33,383 bases of DNA from Fibrobacter sp. (GTDB lineage Bacteria; Fibrobacterota; Fibrobacteria; Fibrobacterales; Fibrobacteraceae). A model generated the notes under the pieces. That model made no database searches. It saw only the letters and a list, made by a program, of their open reading frames with translations, and was not told the DNA's origin. Positions within the stretch are counted from its first letter, which is position 1. Each line of letters starts with the position of its first letter. Where the stretch lies: assembly GCA_017959225.1 (NCBI GenBank), contig JAGDBD010000099.1, positions 1 through 33,383 of the forward strand, written 5' to 3'. The translations under genes were made by a program, and so were the position numbers. This document shows positions 22,044-29,230 of the stretch, piece after piece.

Positions 22044-22823
22044 TTAACGCCCCGCAGCCTGCGAGGCTCTTTTTTGATTGCGTGAAAGTCCCATCAGTTC
22101 AAAGGCATTTGCGCTGCGCACAAAATAATCTTTTGCCGTTGCAGGGTCTTTTTCATTTTGTCCGCGGTAATAGAGGATCGTTGCGGACATAAACGGTCGG
22201 TTTGCTTCAATAGAATTTTGAAGTGCCACTTGATAAAGGGAATCCGCCGAGTTTCGTTTTAAAAGGCTCGCTACCCGCGCTTCAGCAAAGCTTAACTTCC
22301 CGGGAGCATCTCCATCCAAAGCATCGTCAGCGTCTTTCAAATATTTTTTTGCGTTTTTCGAATCGCCTTTTCCGGCAAAAGCAATGGCAGCTGTGCAAAG
22401 AATGGATCCGCGCAGCGCATCCGGAATTCTTTCCAAGAATTTTTCGGACATGGAATACTTGAGTTCGATGACTTTATCAAAGTTCTTCTTTTCCAAGTAG
22501 ACTTCCATCCAGGCGAAGTAATAAGCAGCAAGGGTATTCGTATCCAGATCCGCTTTACGAACCTGCAAAAGCAGATCCGATGCGAATTTCAAGTCCAAGC
22601 TTTGCGTGCGAAGCGTGGCCATGGAAATCAAAATGCGACTTTCCGAAAGAATGTCCGATTCTTTTCGGCTCGAAAGCAACGCCCGTTCGTACAGGCCATT
22701 GGCCTTGGCAAATTTTCCAGCTTGCACCGCTTTGTCCGCTCGGAACGCAAGGTCCTTGGATTCCGACGATGCAAAAGCAAACGCAGAAACGACGCAGGTC
22801 AAGAACAGGATTCGACGGATCAC
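22044..22823 (-). CDS. Exported TPR-like protein, last gene of the mla cluster
   Basis: 259 residues from a GTG start at 22823 with a strong GGAGG 7 bases upstream. The signal peptide is residues 1-18 with likely cleavage AFA-SSE. The mature protein is helical and TPR-like (DLAFRADKAVQAGKFAKANGLYERAL; GKGDSKNAKKYLKDADDAL; DPATAKDYFVRSANAFELMG). It overlaps mlaD by 4 bases (GTGA), so it is coupled to it. That position suggests a periplasmic accessory part of the Mla-type lipid transporter, replacing the usual MlaC-like carrier, which I do not see. This is inference; the fold is not that of MlaC. Confidence 0.82.
   Translation of the reverse strand: MIRRILFLTCVVSAFAFASSESKDLAFRADKAVQAGKFAKANGLYERALLSSRKESDILSESRILISMATLRTQSLDLKFASDLLLQVRKADLDTNTLAAYYFAWMEVYLEKKNFDKVIELKYSMSEKFLERIPDALRGSILCTAAIAFAGKGDSKNAKKYLKDADDALDGDAPGKLSFAEARVASLLKRNSADSLYQVALQNSIEANRPFMSATILYYRGQNEKDPATAKDYFVRSANAFELMGLSRNQKRASQAAGR
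22056..22075 (+). terminator. Possible terminator after the ispA-dxs cluster
   Basis: A 5-bp stem (agcct / aggct) with a 3-base loop is followed by C and T6. It lies within the C-terminal codons of the convergent TPR-like gene. The stem is short. Confidence 0.45.
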
Positions 22824-23785
22824 CAGGCATCCTCCGCAACAAAGGGAACGGAGTCACGATTCGGCATGGAACGGCGGACAATCCACATGTTCGAAATTCC
22901 TTCCATTAAATCGTTGGCATTTTGCAAAGTTTCTTCGCCCCGGGCCGCGATGCCGCCCATATTTCCCACCATTCTGCTCAAGGAATCCATCGTTCCATTC
23001 ATATGGCCAAAGACCCCGTCCAACGACACAAATACATGGTCGAGTTTACGCGGAGTGTCTTCCAGCTCGTTCGTCATCGAAGAAAGCTTTGTGGTCAAAG
23101 TATCTGCGCGGTAAAGAATTCCGGGAAGCGTTCCGCTCATTACATCCAACAGTTGAATGCCTTCGTACGAGAAATAGTCCAAGCGGTCCAGCTGGGTATT
23201 CAGCTTTTCGTAAATCGCCCGGGATCCAAGCAACGCTCCGATCGTTGTATTCGTATCCATCGTCAAAGCGACCAGCGTGTCTGCGGCATTGATCAACACG
23301 GTCACATGTTCAAGCACGTCGTTTAAGGTTTCGATCACAGTTTCAATATCTTGGGATTTTCCCGCGGTGATCGTTTCGCCGTCATCGAGTACGCGGCCTT
23401 CACCTTTGCGCACATCCACGTTGACGACACGTTCCGAAATCACGTTCTGATCGCGGATGGCATAAATCGTTGCCCGGTCGGTAATCCACGGTTGAAATTC
23501 CTTGCGGATCGTAAATTCCATGCGCACTCGGCCCGAGCCTTCGATTTTCATGTCCGAAACATGGCCGACGCTCACACCGCTGATCTGGACATCAGTTCCC
23601 GGATGCAAACCCTGCGCTTTTTCAAAATGGCTGTAAAGCCGATACTCTTCGATGCCAATGACGCCAGCTGTTATCATGCGCGCATATAGCACAAAGAGAA
23701 AAACCATCACGGAGAACGTGATAAAAACCCCGACCAACAGGCCAGACAGGTCCATCCAGTTGATTTTTCGAACCGGTTTAAGCAA
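22820..23785 (-). CDS. mlaD: MlaD-type MCE-domain lipid transport protein
   Basis: 321 residues from a TTG start at 23785, supported by AAGGAG 9 bases upstream; the next ATG is ten codons in and would still precede the helix. One membrane helix (~13-36) anchors the protein. An MCE domain (~45-125) contains QGLHPGTDVQISGVSVGHV, its hallmark. A long helical C-terminus (~145-300) probably forms the needle or barrel extension seen in MCE proteins. With the MlaE and MlaF homologues next door it forms an ABC-type phospholipid transporter between inner and outer membranes. The symbol is at family level. A 58-base gap with a small hairpin separates it from mlaF. Confidence 0.9.
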   Translation of the reverse strand: MLKPVRKINWMDLSGLLVGVFITFSVMVFLFVLYARMITAGVIGIEEYRLYSHFEKAQGLHPGTDVQISGVSVGHVSDMKIEGSGRVRMEFTIRKEFQPWITDRATIYAIRDQNVISERVVNVDVRKGEGRVLDDGETITAGKSQDIETVIETLNDVLEHVTVLINAADTLVALTMDTNTTIGALLGSRAIYEKLNTQLDRLDYFSYEGIQLLDVMSGTLPGILYRADTLTTKLSSMTNELEDTPRKLDHVFVSLDGVFGHMNGTMDSLSRMVGNMGGIAARGEETLQNANDLMEGISNMWIVRRSMPNRDSVPFVAEDAW

Positions 23786-23805
23786 CCAGCGATCTCCTTA
23801 TCCAA

Positions 23806-23823
23806 AAGTCCATCGAAGGACTT
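23806..23823 (-). terminator. Small hairpin between mlaF and mlaD, possible attenuator
   Basis: A 6-bp stem (aagtcc / ggactt) with a 6-base loop, followed on the minus strand by TT only. Weak as a terminator; it could protect or set the ratio of mRNA segments. Confidence 0.3.
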
Positions 23824-23843
23824 CAAAAAAATACGCTTTTTTC

Positions 23844-24623
23844 TTAAGAAATGGTGGATTTCAATTGAAAATCGCGCAAATTGCGGAACATTTCGTGGGC
23901 AATCGGCAAATCCACAGTCAGCCATTCTTCAAACTTCATCCGCTGAGTCAAGCGCTTATTTTCCAAAAAGCAAAGGTCCGCTCCCAGTTCCCGAGCAATC
24001 AAAAGGTCATGGGTCACTAATATCATGGACGTTTTAAAAAGCGCCTGCATGTTATCGATCAGGGGCAAAAGGGAATTTCGGTTATAGTTGTCAAGGCCGG
24101 CGGTCGGTTCATCCATCAGCAGAAGACGCGGGTCCATTGCCCAAGCTCTAGCAATCGCCACACGCTTTGCCAAACCTGAACTCAGCATGTGCGGATATTT
24201 ATTTTCTTCGTCACGGACCCGCATTAAATCCAATGCCATGTTCACACGGTGTTCGATTTCGTCGTCCGTTCCCCGATGATGGTAATACAACGGCATCGAA
24301 ATATTTTCACGGACCGTCAAATTAGAAATCAACGCGCCATTCTGGAAAATCAATTCCGCACCTCGCCGGGCGACTTCCAGCGCATTATGCTGGGAAAGGG
24401 GCAAATGTTCTCCAAAGTAATAGAACGCCCCCGACGCCGGCTTGTCAAGTCCGGCAATCAAGCGGAGCAGCAAACTTTTGCCGCGGCCCGAAGCGCCTGC
24501 AATGCAAAGTGTTTCACCTCGACCGAGGACCAAGTCCAAGCCGTCCAAAACATCTTCGTCATCCCCTGCATAACGAAAGTGCAGATTTTCAATTCGAAGC
24601 GCTTCTCCTTGGGACAAATCCAT
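23844..24623 (-). CDS. mlaF: MlaF-type ABC transporter ATP-binding protein
   Basis: 259 residues with a full ABC ATPase motif set: Walker A GASGRGKS (43-50), Q-loop in LIFQNGALIS (~92-100), signature LSSGLAKR (147-154), Walker B LLLMDEPTAGLD (167-178) and the switch His in VTHD (~205). The signature has Ser where LSGG has Gly, and the FQ.GALI.NLTV..N pattern is typical of MlaF rather than importers. It powers lipid transfer with MlaE and MlaD. The start overlaps the mlaE stop (TAATG). The C-terminal ~35 residues (EEWLTVDLPIAHEMF) extend past the fold. Confidence 0.92.
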   Translation of the reverse strand: MDLSQGEALRIENLHFRYAGDDEDVLDGLDLVLGRGETLCIAGASGRGKSLLLRLIAGLDKPASGAFYYFGEHLPLSQHNALEVARRGAELIFQNGALISNLTVRENISMPLYYHHRGTDDEIEHRVNMALDLMRVRDEENKYPHMLSSGLAKRVAIARAWAMDPRLLLMDEPTAGLDNYNRNSLLPLIDNMQALFKTSMILVTHDLLIARELGADLCFLENKRLTQRMKFEEWLTVDLPIAHEMFRNLRDFQLKSTIS

Positions 24624-25495
24624 TAGATGATCCTCGACATTTGATTGGCGTAATCAAAGATATAGAAGAGCGAAAAGAGCACGTCGATCACGATCACGTA
24701 CAAAAACGAATAGACCACCGAACGGGATGTGGCTTTGGGCACCTGCCGAATATCCCGACGGATATTTAAACCGTGATAGCAAGCGTTGATAAAAATGATG
24801 ATACCAAAAGCCACCGGTTTTAAAATCATCATCACAAAGTCCGTCGCCGTCAGCGAAAGTAAAATCGATTTAGAAAGGTAATGCCACGAAAGGTTCAAGT
24901 TCAACGTTTCGCCAGACATGAGCACAAGCAATTTTGCAAGGCCAAAACCCCCGCAAATACCGCACACAGAAAAAAGAATATTCGCAAGCAGCATGGAAAT
25001 GACACCGCCAAAAAGTGCAGGCATCACCAAGTAACGAATCGGGTTCACCCCCATAGTCGAAAGGGCATCCACTTCCGAATTGATGGCCATCGTTCCGATC
25101 ATCGTCGTTAATGCAGAACCGCTTCGACCGGAAACGAGGAACGCCGTCAAAATCGGACCGATTTCACGGACAAGCACCACCACCATCAAACCGCCAAAAG
25201 CGTCCGAAAATCCAACACGCGGCATCACGGTCATGGCTTCTACAATCGTCACGGTTCCCGTCAACACGGCCACGACGAACAGCACCGGAAAAACTTCAAC
25301 TACGGTAAAATAGATCTGGCGAATGATGTTTCTAAGATCGGCGTGGACATTTCGCCCTTCCGACACAACAGAATGCAACGTGCGGAAAAAAAGAAGAAGC
25401 TGTTTTCCGAACATCGTAGACAGAAACTGCCGACCGATTTTGTCAAAAATCGATCCAAACAAAGTCCAATCATCGATAGTCCGGTGAAATTTCAT
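24623..25495 (-). CDS. mlaE: MlaE-type ABC transporter permease
   Basis: 290 residues with about five or six membrane helices. The MlaE/YrbE signature runs VREIGPILTAFLVSGRSGSA then IGTMAINSEVDALSTMG and NPIRYLVMPA, which is diagnostic of the family. It forms the inner-membrane channel of the MCE lipid transporter with the MlaF ATPase. The ~35-residue N-terminal extension before helix 1 (KIGRQFLSTMFGKQLLLFFRTL) is amphipathic, as in other MlaE proteins. It is coupled to engB upstream (TAATG) and to mlaF downstream by single-base overlaps. Confidence 0.94.
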   Translation of the reverse strand: MKFHRTIDDWTLFGSIFDKIGRQFLSTMFGKQLLLFFRTLHSVVSEGRNVHADLRNIIRQIYFTVVEVFPVLFVVAVLTGTVTIVEAMTVMPRVGFSDAFGGLMVVVLVREIGPILTAFLVSGRSGSALTTMIGTMAINSEVDALSTMGVNPIRYLVMPALFGGVISMLLANILFSVCGICGGFGLAKLLVLMSGETLNLNLSWHYLSKSILLSLTATDFVMMILKPVAFGIIIFINACYHGLNIRRDIRQVPKATSRSVVYSFLYVIVIDVLFSLFYIFDYANQMSRII

Positions 25496-26109
25496 TACGC
25501 TTCAACCGCCACCGTAGAAAGGATTTCCTGCCACAGTTCCCGAAGTCCGATTTTGCGGATAGTGCTCAAACGAAGCGGGCGAACATTTTCTCCCAAAATT
25601 TTCAAAAGCCCATTGCGGGTTTTGGCAAGCTCCGACTGGTTCGCTTTATCGCATTTGCTCATCACCGGAAGAACCGGGCAACCTAAAGAGCGAATGCCTT
25701 CAATGGTTTCCACGTCAATGGGTTGCATTCCCACTTTGGAATCGATCAAGTAGACGATGCCTTTCAACGCTTTGGAATGTTCCACGTAGGCGCGAATTCC
25801 GCTCTGCATTTCAGCAACCTTTTCAAACTTGACACCGGCAAAGCCGACCCCGGGAAGGTCCACCAAGTAAAAAGCCTGGTTGAATTTGAAAAAATTGATT
25901 TCCCGTGTTTTTCCCGGTTTAGAACTGACTTTCACCAAGTTCTTTCTACCGGTCAGCGCATTGACCAAAGAAGATTTTCCCACATTGGAACGCCCAAGAA
26001 ACGCTACCTGGGGAAGCCCGTCCGTCGGCAACTGCGAAACATTCGTCGCAGCGGTGGCAAATTCAGCTTCCATCGTCGGACGAAATTCGTTCTTTTCGTT
26101 GGGGTTCAT
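25495..26109 (-). CDS. engB: Ribosome biogenesis GTPase YihA/YsxC/EngB
   Basis: 204 residues, the family's usual length. The GTPase motifs are G1 GRSNVGKSS (39-47), G2 with PGKTR (65-69), G3 DLPG (84-87) and G4 as SKCD. This essential GTPase helps assemble the 50S ribosomal subunit. Its N-terminus is conserved in kind (EAEFATAATNVSQLP) and matches the FVxSA-type opening of the family. The start overlaps the recR stop by 4 bases (ATGA). Confidence 0.96.
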   Translation of the reverse strand: MNPNEKNEFRPTMEAEFATAATNVSQLPTDGLPQVAFLGRSNVGKSSLVNALTGRKNLVKVSSKPGKTREINFFKFNQAFYLVDLPGVGFAGVKFEKVAEMQSGIRAYVEHSKALKGIVYLIDSKVGMQPIDVETIEGIRSLGCPVLPVMSKCDKANQSELAKTRNGLLKILGENVRPLRLSTIRKIGLRELWQEILSTVAVEA

Positions 26110-26699
26110 ATTCCTGTCCTCGATTCAAATGCACGCAATACGGTGACTTCATCAATATATTCCAATTCACTGCCCATGGGGATACCCCTTGCAAGGCTAG
26201 ATCGCTTTACAGGGATCCCAGAAAGGAGTTTATCGATCAAAAGAATCGTCGAATCCGCTTCGGGGCTAGATCCGAGGGCAAAAATGACCTCTTCGATCTG
26301 TTCCATTTTAATGCGCTGAATCAGCTGCGGAATATGAAGGGCATCCGGTCCAATGCCGTCTAACGGAGAAAGTACTCCCCCGAGAACAAAATACAGCCCG
26401 TGGTAAATTCCTGCATTTTCAAAAGGGAGAATGTCGGAAAATTTTTCCACGTCGCAGATGGATTTAGAGCCTTCACGGGCCTTGCAAATAGGGCAGGGAT
26501 CTTCTTCTGCAAAAGAATGGCACTTGCTGCAACGCTTTACCTTGTCACAGGCTTCGACAATTGTCTTGGAAAGCGATTCCGCTCTTTCCCTTGGACGGGT
26601 GAGAACAAAGTAAGCAAGCCGGCGGGCCGTTTTTTTACCGATTCCGGGGAGCGCTGCAAATTCCTGCACGAGTTTTTCAAGGCTTGGCGGCTCAACCAT
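26106..26699 (-). CDS. recR: Recombination protein RecR
   Basis: 197 residues, the normal length. A helix-hairpin-helix is at ~16-30 (LPGIGKKTARRLA). A C4 zinc finger uses C57, C60, C69 and C72. A Toprim domain begins with ICDVEKFSDI (81-90) and includes VLGGVLSPLDGIGP. RecR with RecO and RecF loads RecA at gaps. Its start lies 8 bases inside the upstream EAL-HDOD gene and its stop overlaps engB by 4, so it is tightly embedded in the operon. recO and recF are not in the window; nor is the dnaX-ybaB pair that often precedes recR. Confidence 0.96.
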   Translation of the reverse strand: MVEPPSLEKLVQEFAALPGIGKKTARRLAYFVLTRPRERAESLSKTIVEACDKVKRCSKCHSFAEEDPCPICKAREGSKSICDVEKFSDILPFENAGIYHGLYFVLGGVLSPLDGIGPDALHIPQLIQRIKMEQIEEVIFALGSSPEADSTILLIDKLLSGIPVKRSSLARGIPMGSELEYIDEVTVLRAFESRTGI

Positions 26700-27930
26700 G
26701 ATTCCATCCGTATGCAGCGTTCAAGCTGTCCGTCAAATTTTTATTGGAAAGGGAAAGTCGTTTCATTAACGTGCCGATGCGTTCTTCGCGGTCATTTTCC
26801 ACCGCTTCAGCAAGGGCAAGGAGCGTTCCCAGTTTACCCGACCCGTGCAACAGCGCATTCATAATTTCTTTATCTACATCCAAATCTTCAAGGATTGTAG
26901 GCATGGGAGCTTTCACCAGAGCGTCCATGCGGCTGATGATGCCCGTGATAAAGGCTTGCGCCGGAAGTTCTCCGTTCGGATCGAGAGCGTCCGCAAGGGA
27001 TTCTAGGAAACGAGCTCGTTGGGAAACGTTTTGGAACAAAGGCTTGCACTGGGGAGAGCCTCCCATTTCTGGTTGCGCATAAAGTAAAAGCATCAACCAG
27101 TCCTGCATATGCGGAACGCCGAGCCATGCGACGGCATCTTGAACGGTTTCCACCGGACGCCGACGAAAACTCTTTTGCGAATTCGCATACTGCACCAAGG
27201 CCTTTGCAATGGCCGGTTCCGCAAGGAAAGCCCTATCGATTTCTGCAAGGGACGGATCTTTTCGCAAAAACTGCAACAGGCGAAGTATGGTCGCTAAGGA
27301 TCCGTCTACCCTTTTCCCCCGGACGATTTCCGGTTTTGCAAAAAAGAATCCTTGGAACAAATCGTAGCCGTCTTCCATGCGAGCCGCAAAGGCTTCTTCC
27401 GTTTCCACCTTTTCAGCTAGAAGGACCATGCCGCGTTCCTTGAAATAAGGCACAGCCGCCTTCAGCGCATCCGAAGAATTTTCCTTCAGATCCAGCTTCA
27501 CATATTTGACGTACGGAAAGAATGGTTCCAAGCGCTTCAGATTGTTTTCGTCAAAGACCACGTCGTCCAACGCGAATTCAAATCCGCGGTCATGATATTT
27601 TTTGACTTCATCCACCACATCGCCGTCTGCATCCACCGTTTCGAGAATTTCCAAAACAAAGCGTTCGGGATCTAGCGCATTGAAAATGTTATCCAGGAGC
27701 ATTTCCCGGCTACAATTAATAAACGCCTTATGGTTGCCCACAAGACGTGAAAGCCCGATGTTATTCAACACATTTTCAAGGACCTGGGCTGTCTCACAAA
27801 CCCCGTTCCGAATGATCGCCTTTTTATTTTCGGGCGAATCTCGGAAAAGAAGTTCGTAAGCAAAAATGCCCTGATGGGAATCCAGAATCGGTTGACGGGC
27901 CAAATACGCAGGAGATTCTACAGGGCTCAT
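26692..27930 (-). CDS. EAL-HDOD protein (YuxH family), degenerate EAL
   Basis: 412 residues. The N-terminal EAL-like domain (~8-205) opens with LARQPILDSHQGIFAYELLFR, as in the YuxH/CdgJ family. The catalytic signature is altered: ELLFR instead of EALxR, ALDDVVFDEN in place of DDFGTG, and EKVET in place of EGVE, so c-di-GMP hydrolysis is unlikely. An HDOD domain (~210-395; VQYANSQKSFRRRPVETVQDAVAWLG) follows. Such proteins regulate motility, surface behaviour or signalling by protein-protein contact. AAGGA, 6 bases before the ATG and right after the hisG stop, sets the start. Its 8-base overlap with recR couples them. Confidence 0.93.
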   Translation of the reverse strand: MSPVESPAYLARQPILDSHQGIFAYELLFRDSPENKKAIIRNGVCETAQVLENVLNNIGLSRLVGNHKAFINCSREMLLDNIFNALDPERFVLEILETVDADGDVVDEVKKYHDRGFEFALDDVVFDENNLKRLEPFFPYVKYVKLDLKENSSDALKAAVPYFKERGMVLLAEKVETEEAFAARMEDGYDLFQGFFFAKPEIVRGKRVDGSLATILRLLQFLRKDPSLAEIDRAFLAEPAIAKALVQYANSQKSFRRRPVETVQDAVAWLGVPHMQDWLMLLLYAQPEMGGSPQCKPLFQNVSQRARFLESLADALDPNGELPAQAFITGIISRMDALVKAPMPTILEDLDVDKEIMNALLHGSGKLGTLLALAEAVENDREERIGTLMKRLSLSNKNLTDSLNAAYGWNHG

Positions 27931-27941
27931 CCAATTCCTTA

Positions 27942-28781
27942 TTAAATACGGGCAGACTTGATGCTAAAGAGAAGGATGCTGCGGCAACCAATGTCCCAAA
28001 GTCTGTCCATCACTGCATTCGCATCTTCTTCCGGCACCATCGCCTTCACCGCATACCAATCACGGCCGTGGAGCTTCGAAATCGTCGGAGCATCCAGACC
28101 CGGAGTCATGCTGCAAGCTCTTTCCAGTAGTTCTGCCGGGCAGTCGTACTCGATCATCATGTAGGTCTTAGCGACCAGCTTGCCTTCGATTCGGCGAATC
28201 AAAGTGTGCACTTCTTCCAGATCCTGCTTCTGCGGATGGCAGAAGAGGGCTGCATTGCTGCGGAACAAAGGTTCGCCCACAATGCGGAGACCGGCCTGCT
28301 TTAACGTCGTACCGGTTTCCACCACGTCCACGATCGCATCGGCCACGCCAAGGCTCACCGAAATTTCAACCGCACCTTCCAGCACGACGAAATTCATGTC
28401 CTTTTTGTAATAGCCGTTCACAATGTTCGGGAAGCTCGTCGCGATCGTCGCATCCTTCAATTCTTCCAAAGTCTGCACAGGGCTTTCGTTTGGAACAGCG
28501 GCGCACATTTTACTTGCACCGTACGGCAAATCCAGAACCTTCACAGCCGGGCTCTTGGCTTCCGCATTAAAATCGATTCCGGTAATGCCTGCGTCAATAA
28601 TTCCGCGGCCTACATACATCGGAATATCGCTCGGACGGAGAAAGAAGAATTCGATGCCGTTCTTCGTATCGAGCTGGGTCAAAGTCTTGTACGGCTTGGA
28701 AGCTTTGTAACCGCAATCCTTTAGGAGTTCCTGGGTCGGTTCAAAAAGCATGCCCTTGTTGGGAAGTGCGACTTTAATCAT
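27942..28781 (-). CDS. hisG: ATP phosphoribosyltransferase, long form
   Basis: 279 residues catalysing the first step of histidine synthesis, ATP + PRPP to phosphoribosyl-ATP. The catalytic part shows ALPNKG at the N-terminus and DAIVDVVETGTTLKQAGL, the PRPP-binding signature. The C-terminal ~75 residues (MIEYDCPAELLERACSMTPGLDAPTISKL...) are the ACT-like regulatory domain of long-form HisG, so it should be self-sufficient and feedback-inhibited by histidine without HisZ. It overlaps hisE by 4 bases (ATGA). Confidence 0.96.
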   Translation of the reverse strand: MIKVALPNKGMLFEPTQELLKDCGYKASKPYKTLTQLDTKNGIEFFFLRPSDIPMYVGRGIIDAGITGIDFNAEAKSPAVKVLDLPYGASKMCAAVPNESPVQTLEELKDATIATSFPNIVNGYYKKDMNFVVLEGAVEISVSLGVADAIVDVVETGTTLKQAGLRIVGEPLFRSNAALFCHPQKQDLEEVHTLIRRIEGKLVAKTYMMIEYDCPAELLERACSMTPGLDAPTISKLHGRDWYAVKAMVPEEDANAVMDRLWDIGCRSILLFSIKSARI

Positions 28782-29038
28782 AATTTAGCGTACACCTCTT
28801 CGAGCTTAATGCCCTTTTCCGCCATCATGACGGCGACATAGTAAAGGACCTGAGAAAGTTCCAAGCACTGGGCATCATGGGATTCAAATCGGGCAGCCAT
28901 CCAAGATTCAGCCGCTTCTTCAACGAGCTTCTTACCGATGGCATGGGGACCCTTCTTGAAAAGTTCCGTGGTACCCTTGCCTTCCGGCATATCTTTTTTG
29001 CGCTGGCATGCCAGTGCGTACATTTCTTCAAAAGTCAT
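28778..29038 (-). CDS. hisE: Phosphoribosyl-ATP pyrophosphatase
   Basis: 86 residues, an all-alpha MazG-like fold. EEAAESWMAAR (39-49) and the SQVLYYVAVMMAEKGI stretch carry the acidic residues that bind Mg. It removes pyrophosphate from phosphoribosyl-ATP, the second step of histidine synthesis. It is a stand-alone HisE rather than a HisIE fusion, so a separate hisI must lie elsewhere. It heads the long minus-strand operon, divergent from cstA. A GAGG stretch 6 bases before the ATG may act as ribosome site. Confidence 0.92.
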   Translation of the reverse strand: MTFEEMYALACQRKKDMPEGKGTTELFKKGPHAIGKKLVEEAAESWMAARFESHDAQCLELSQVLYYVAVMMAEKGIKLEEVYAKL

Positions 29039-29088
29039 ATAAGCCTCGATTTTGAATTTTGCTCAAATTTAACAAATTTTATCATTCA

Positions 29089-29190
29089 AATGCGCAAGGA
29101 ACCTTGACTCGCCCACGTTTTTCAAGACTTAAAACCGTCGCTTGCCGAACAGCTCTAATTTTACTCAATTTTGTTCGCTTTTTGCGCATT
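29089..29190. promoter_or_regulatory. Divergent hisE/cstA promoter region with two inverted AATGCGCAA sites
   Basis: This 192-base intergenic region has AATGCGCAA at 29089-29097 and its reverse complement TTGCGCATT at 29182-29190, each about 45-55 bases from the start it faces. Around the second site there is a further inverted repeat, ttttgcg (29180-29186) and cgcaaaa (29195-29201). These could be operators. I see no T-box or histidine leader peptide. Confidence 0.3.
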
Positions 29191-29230
29191 CCATCGCAAA
29201 AGCTTTTGAAGACCCAGAGGTTATTAAAAA

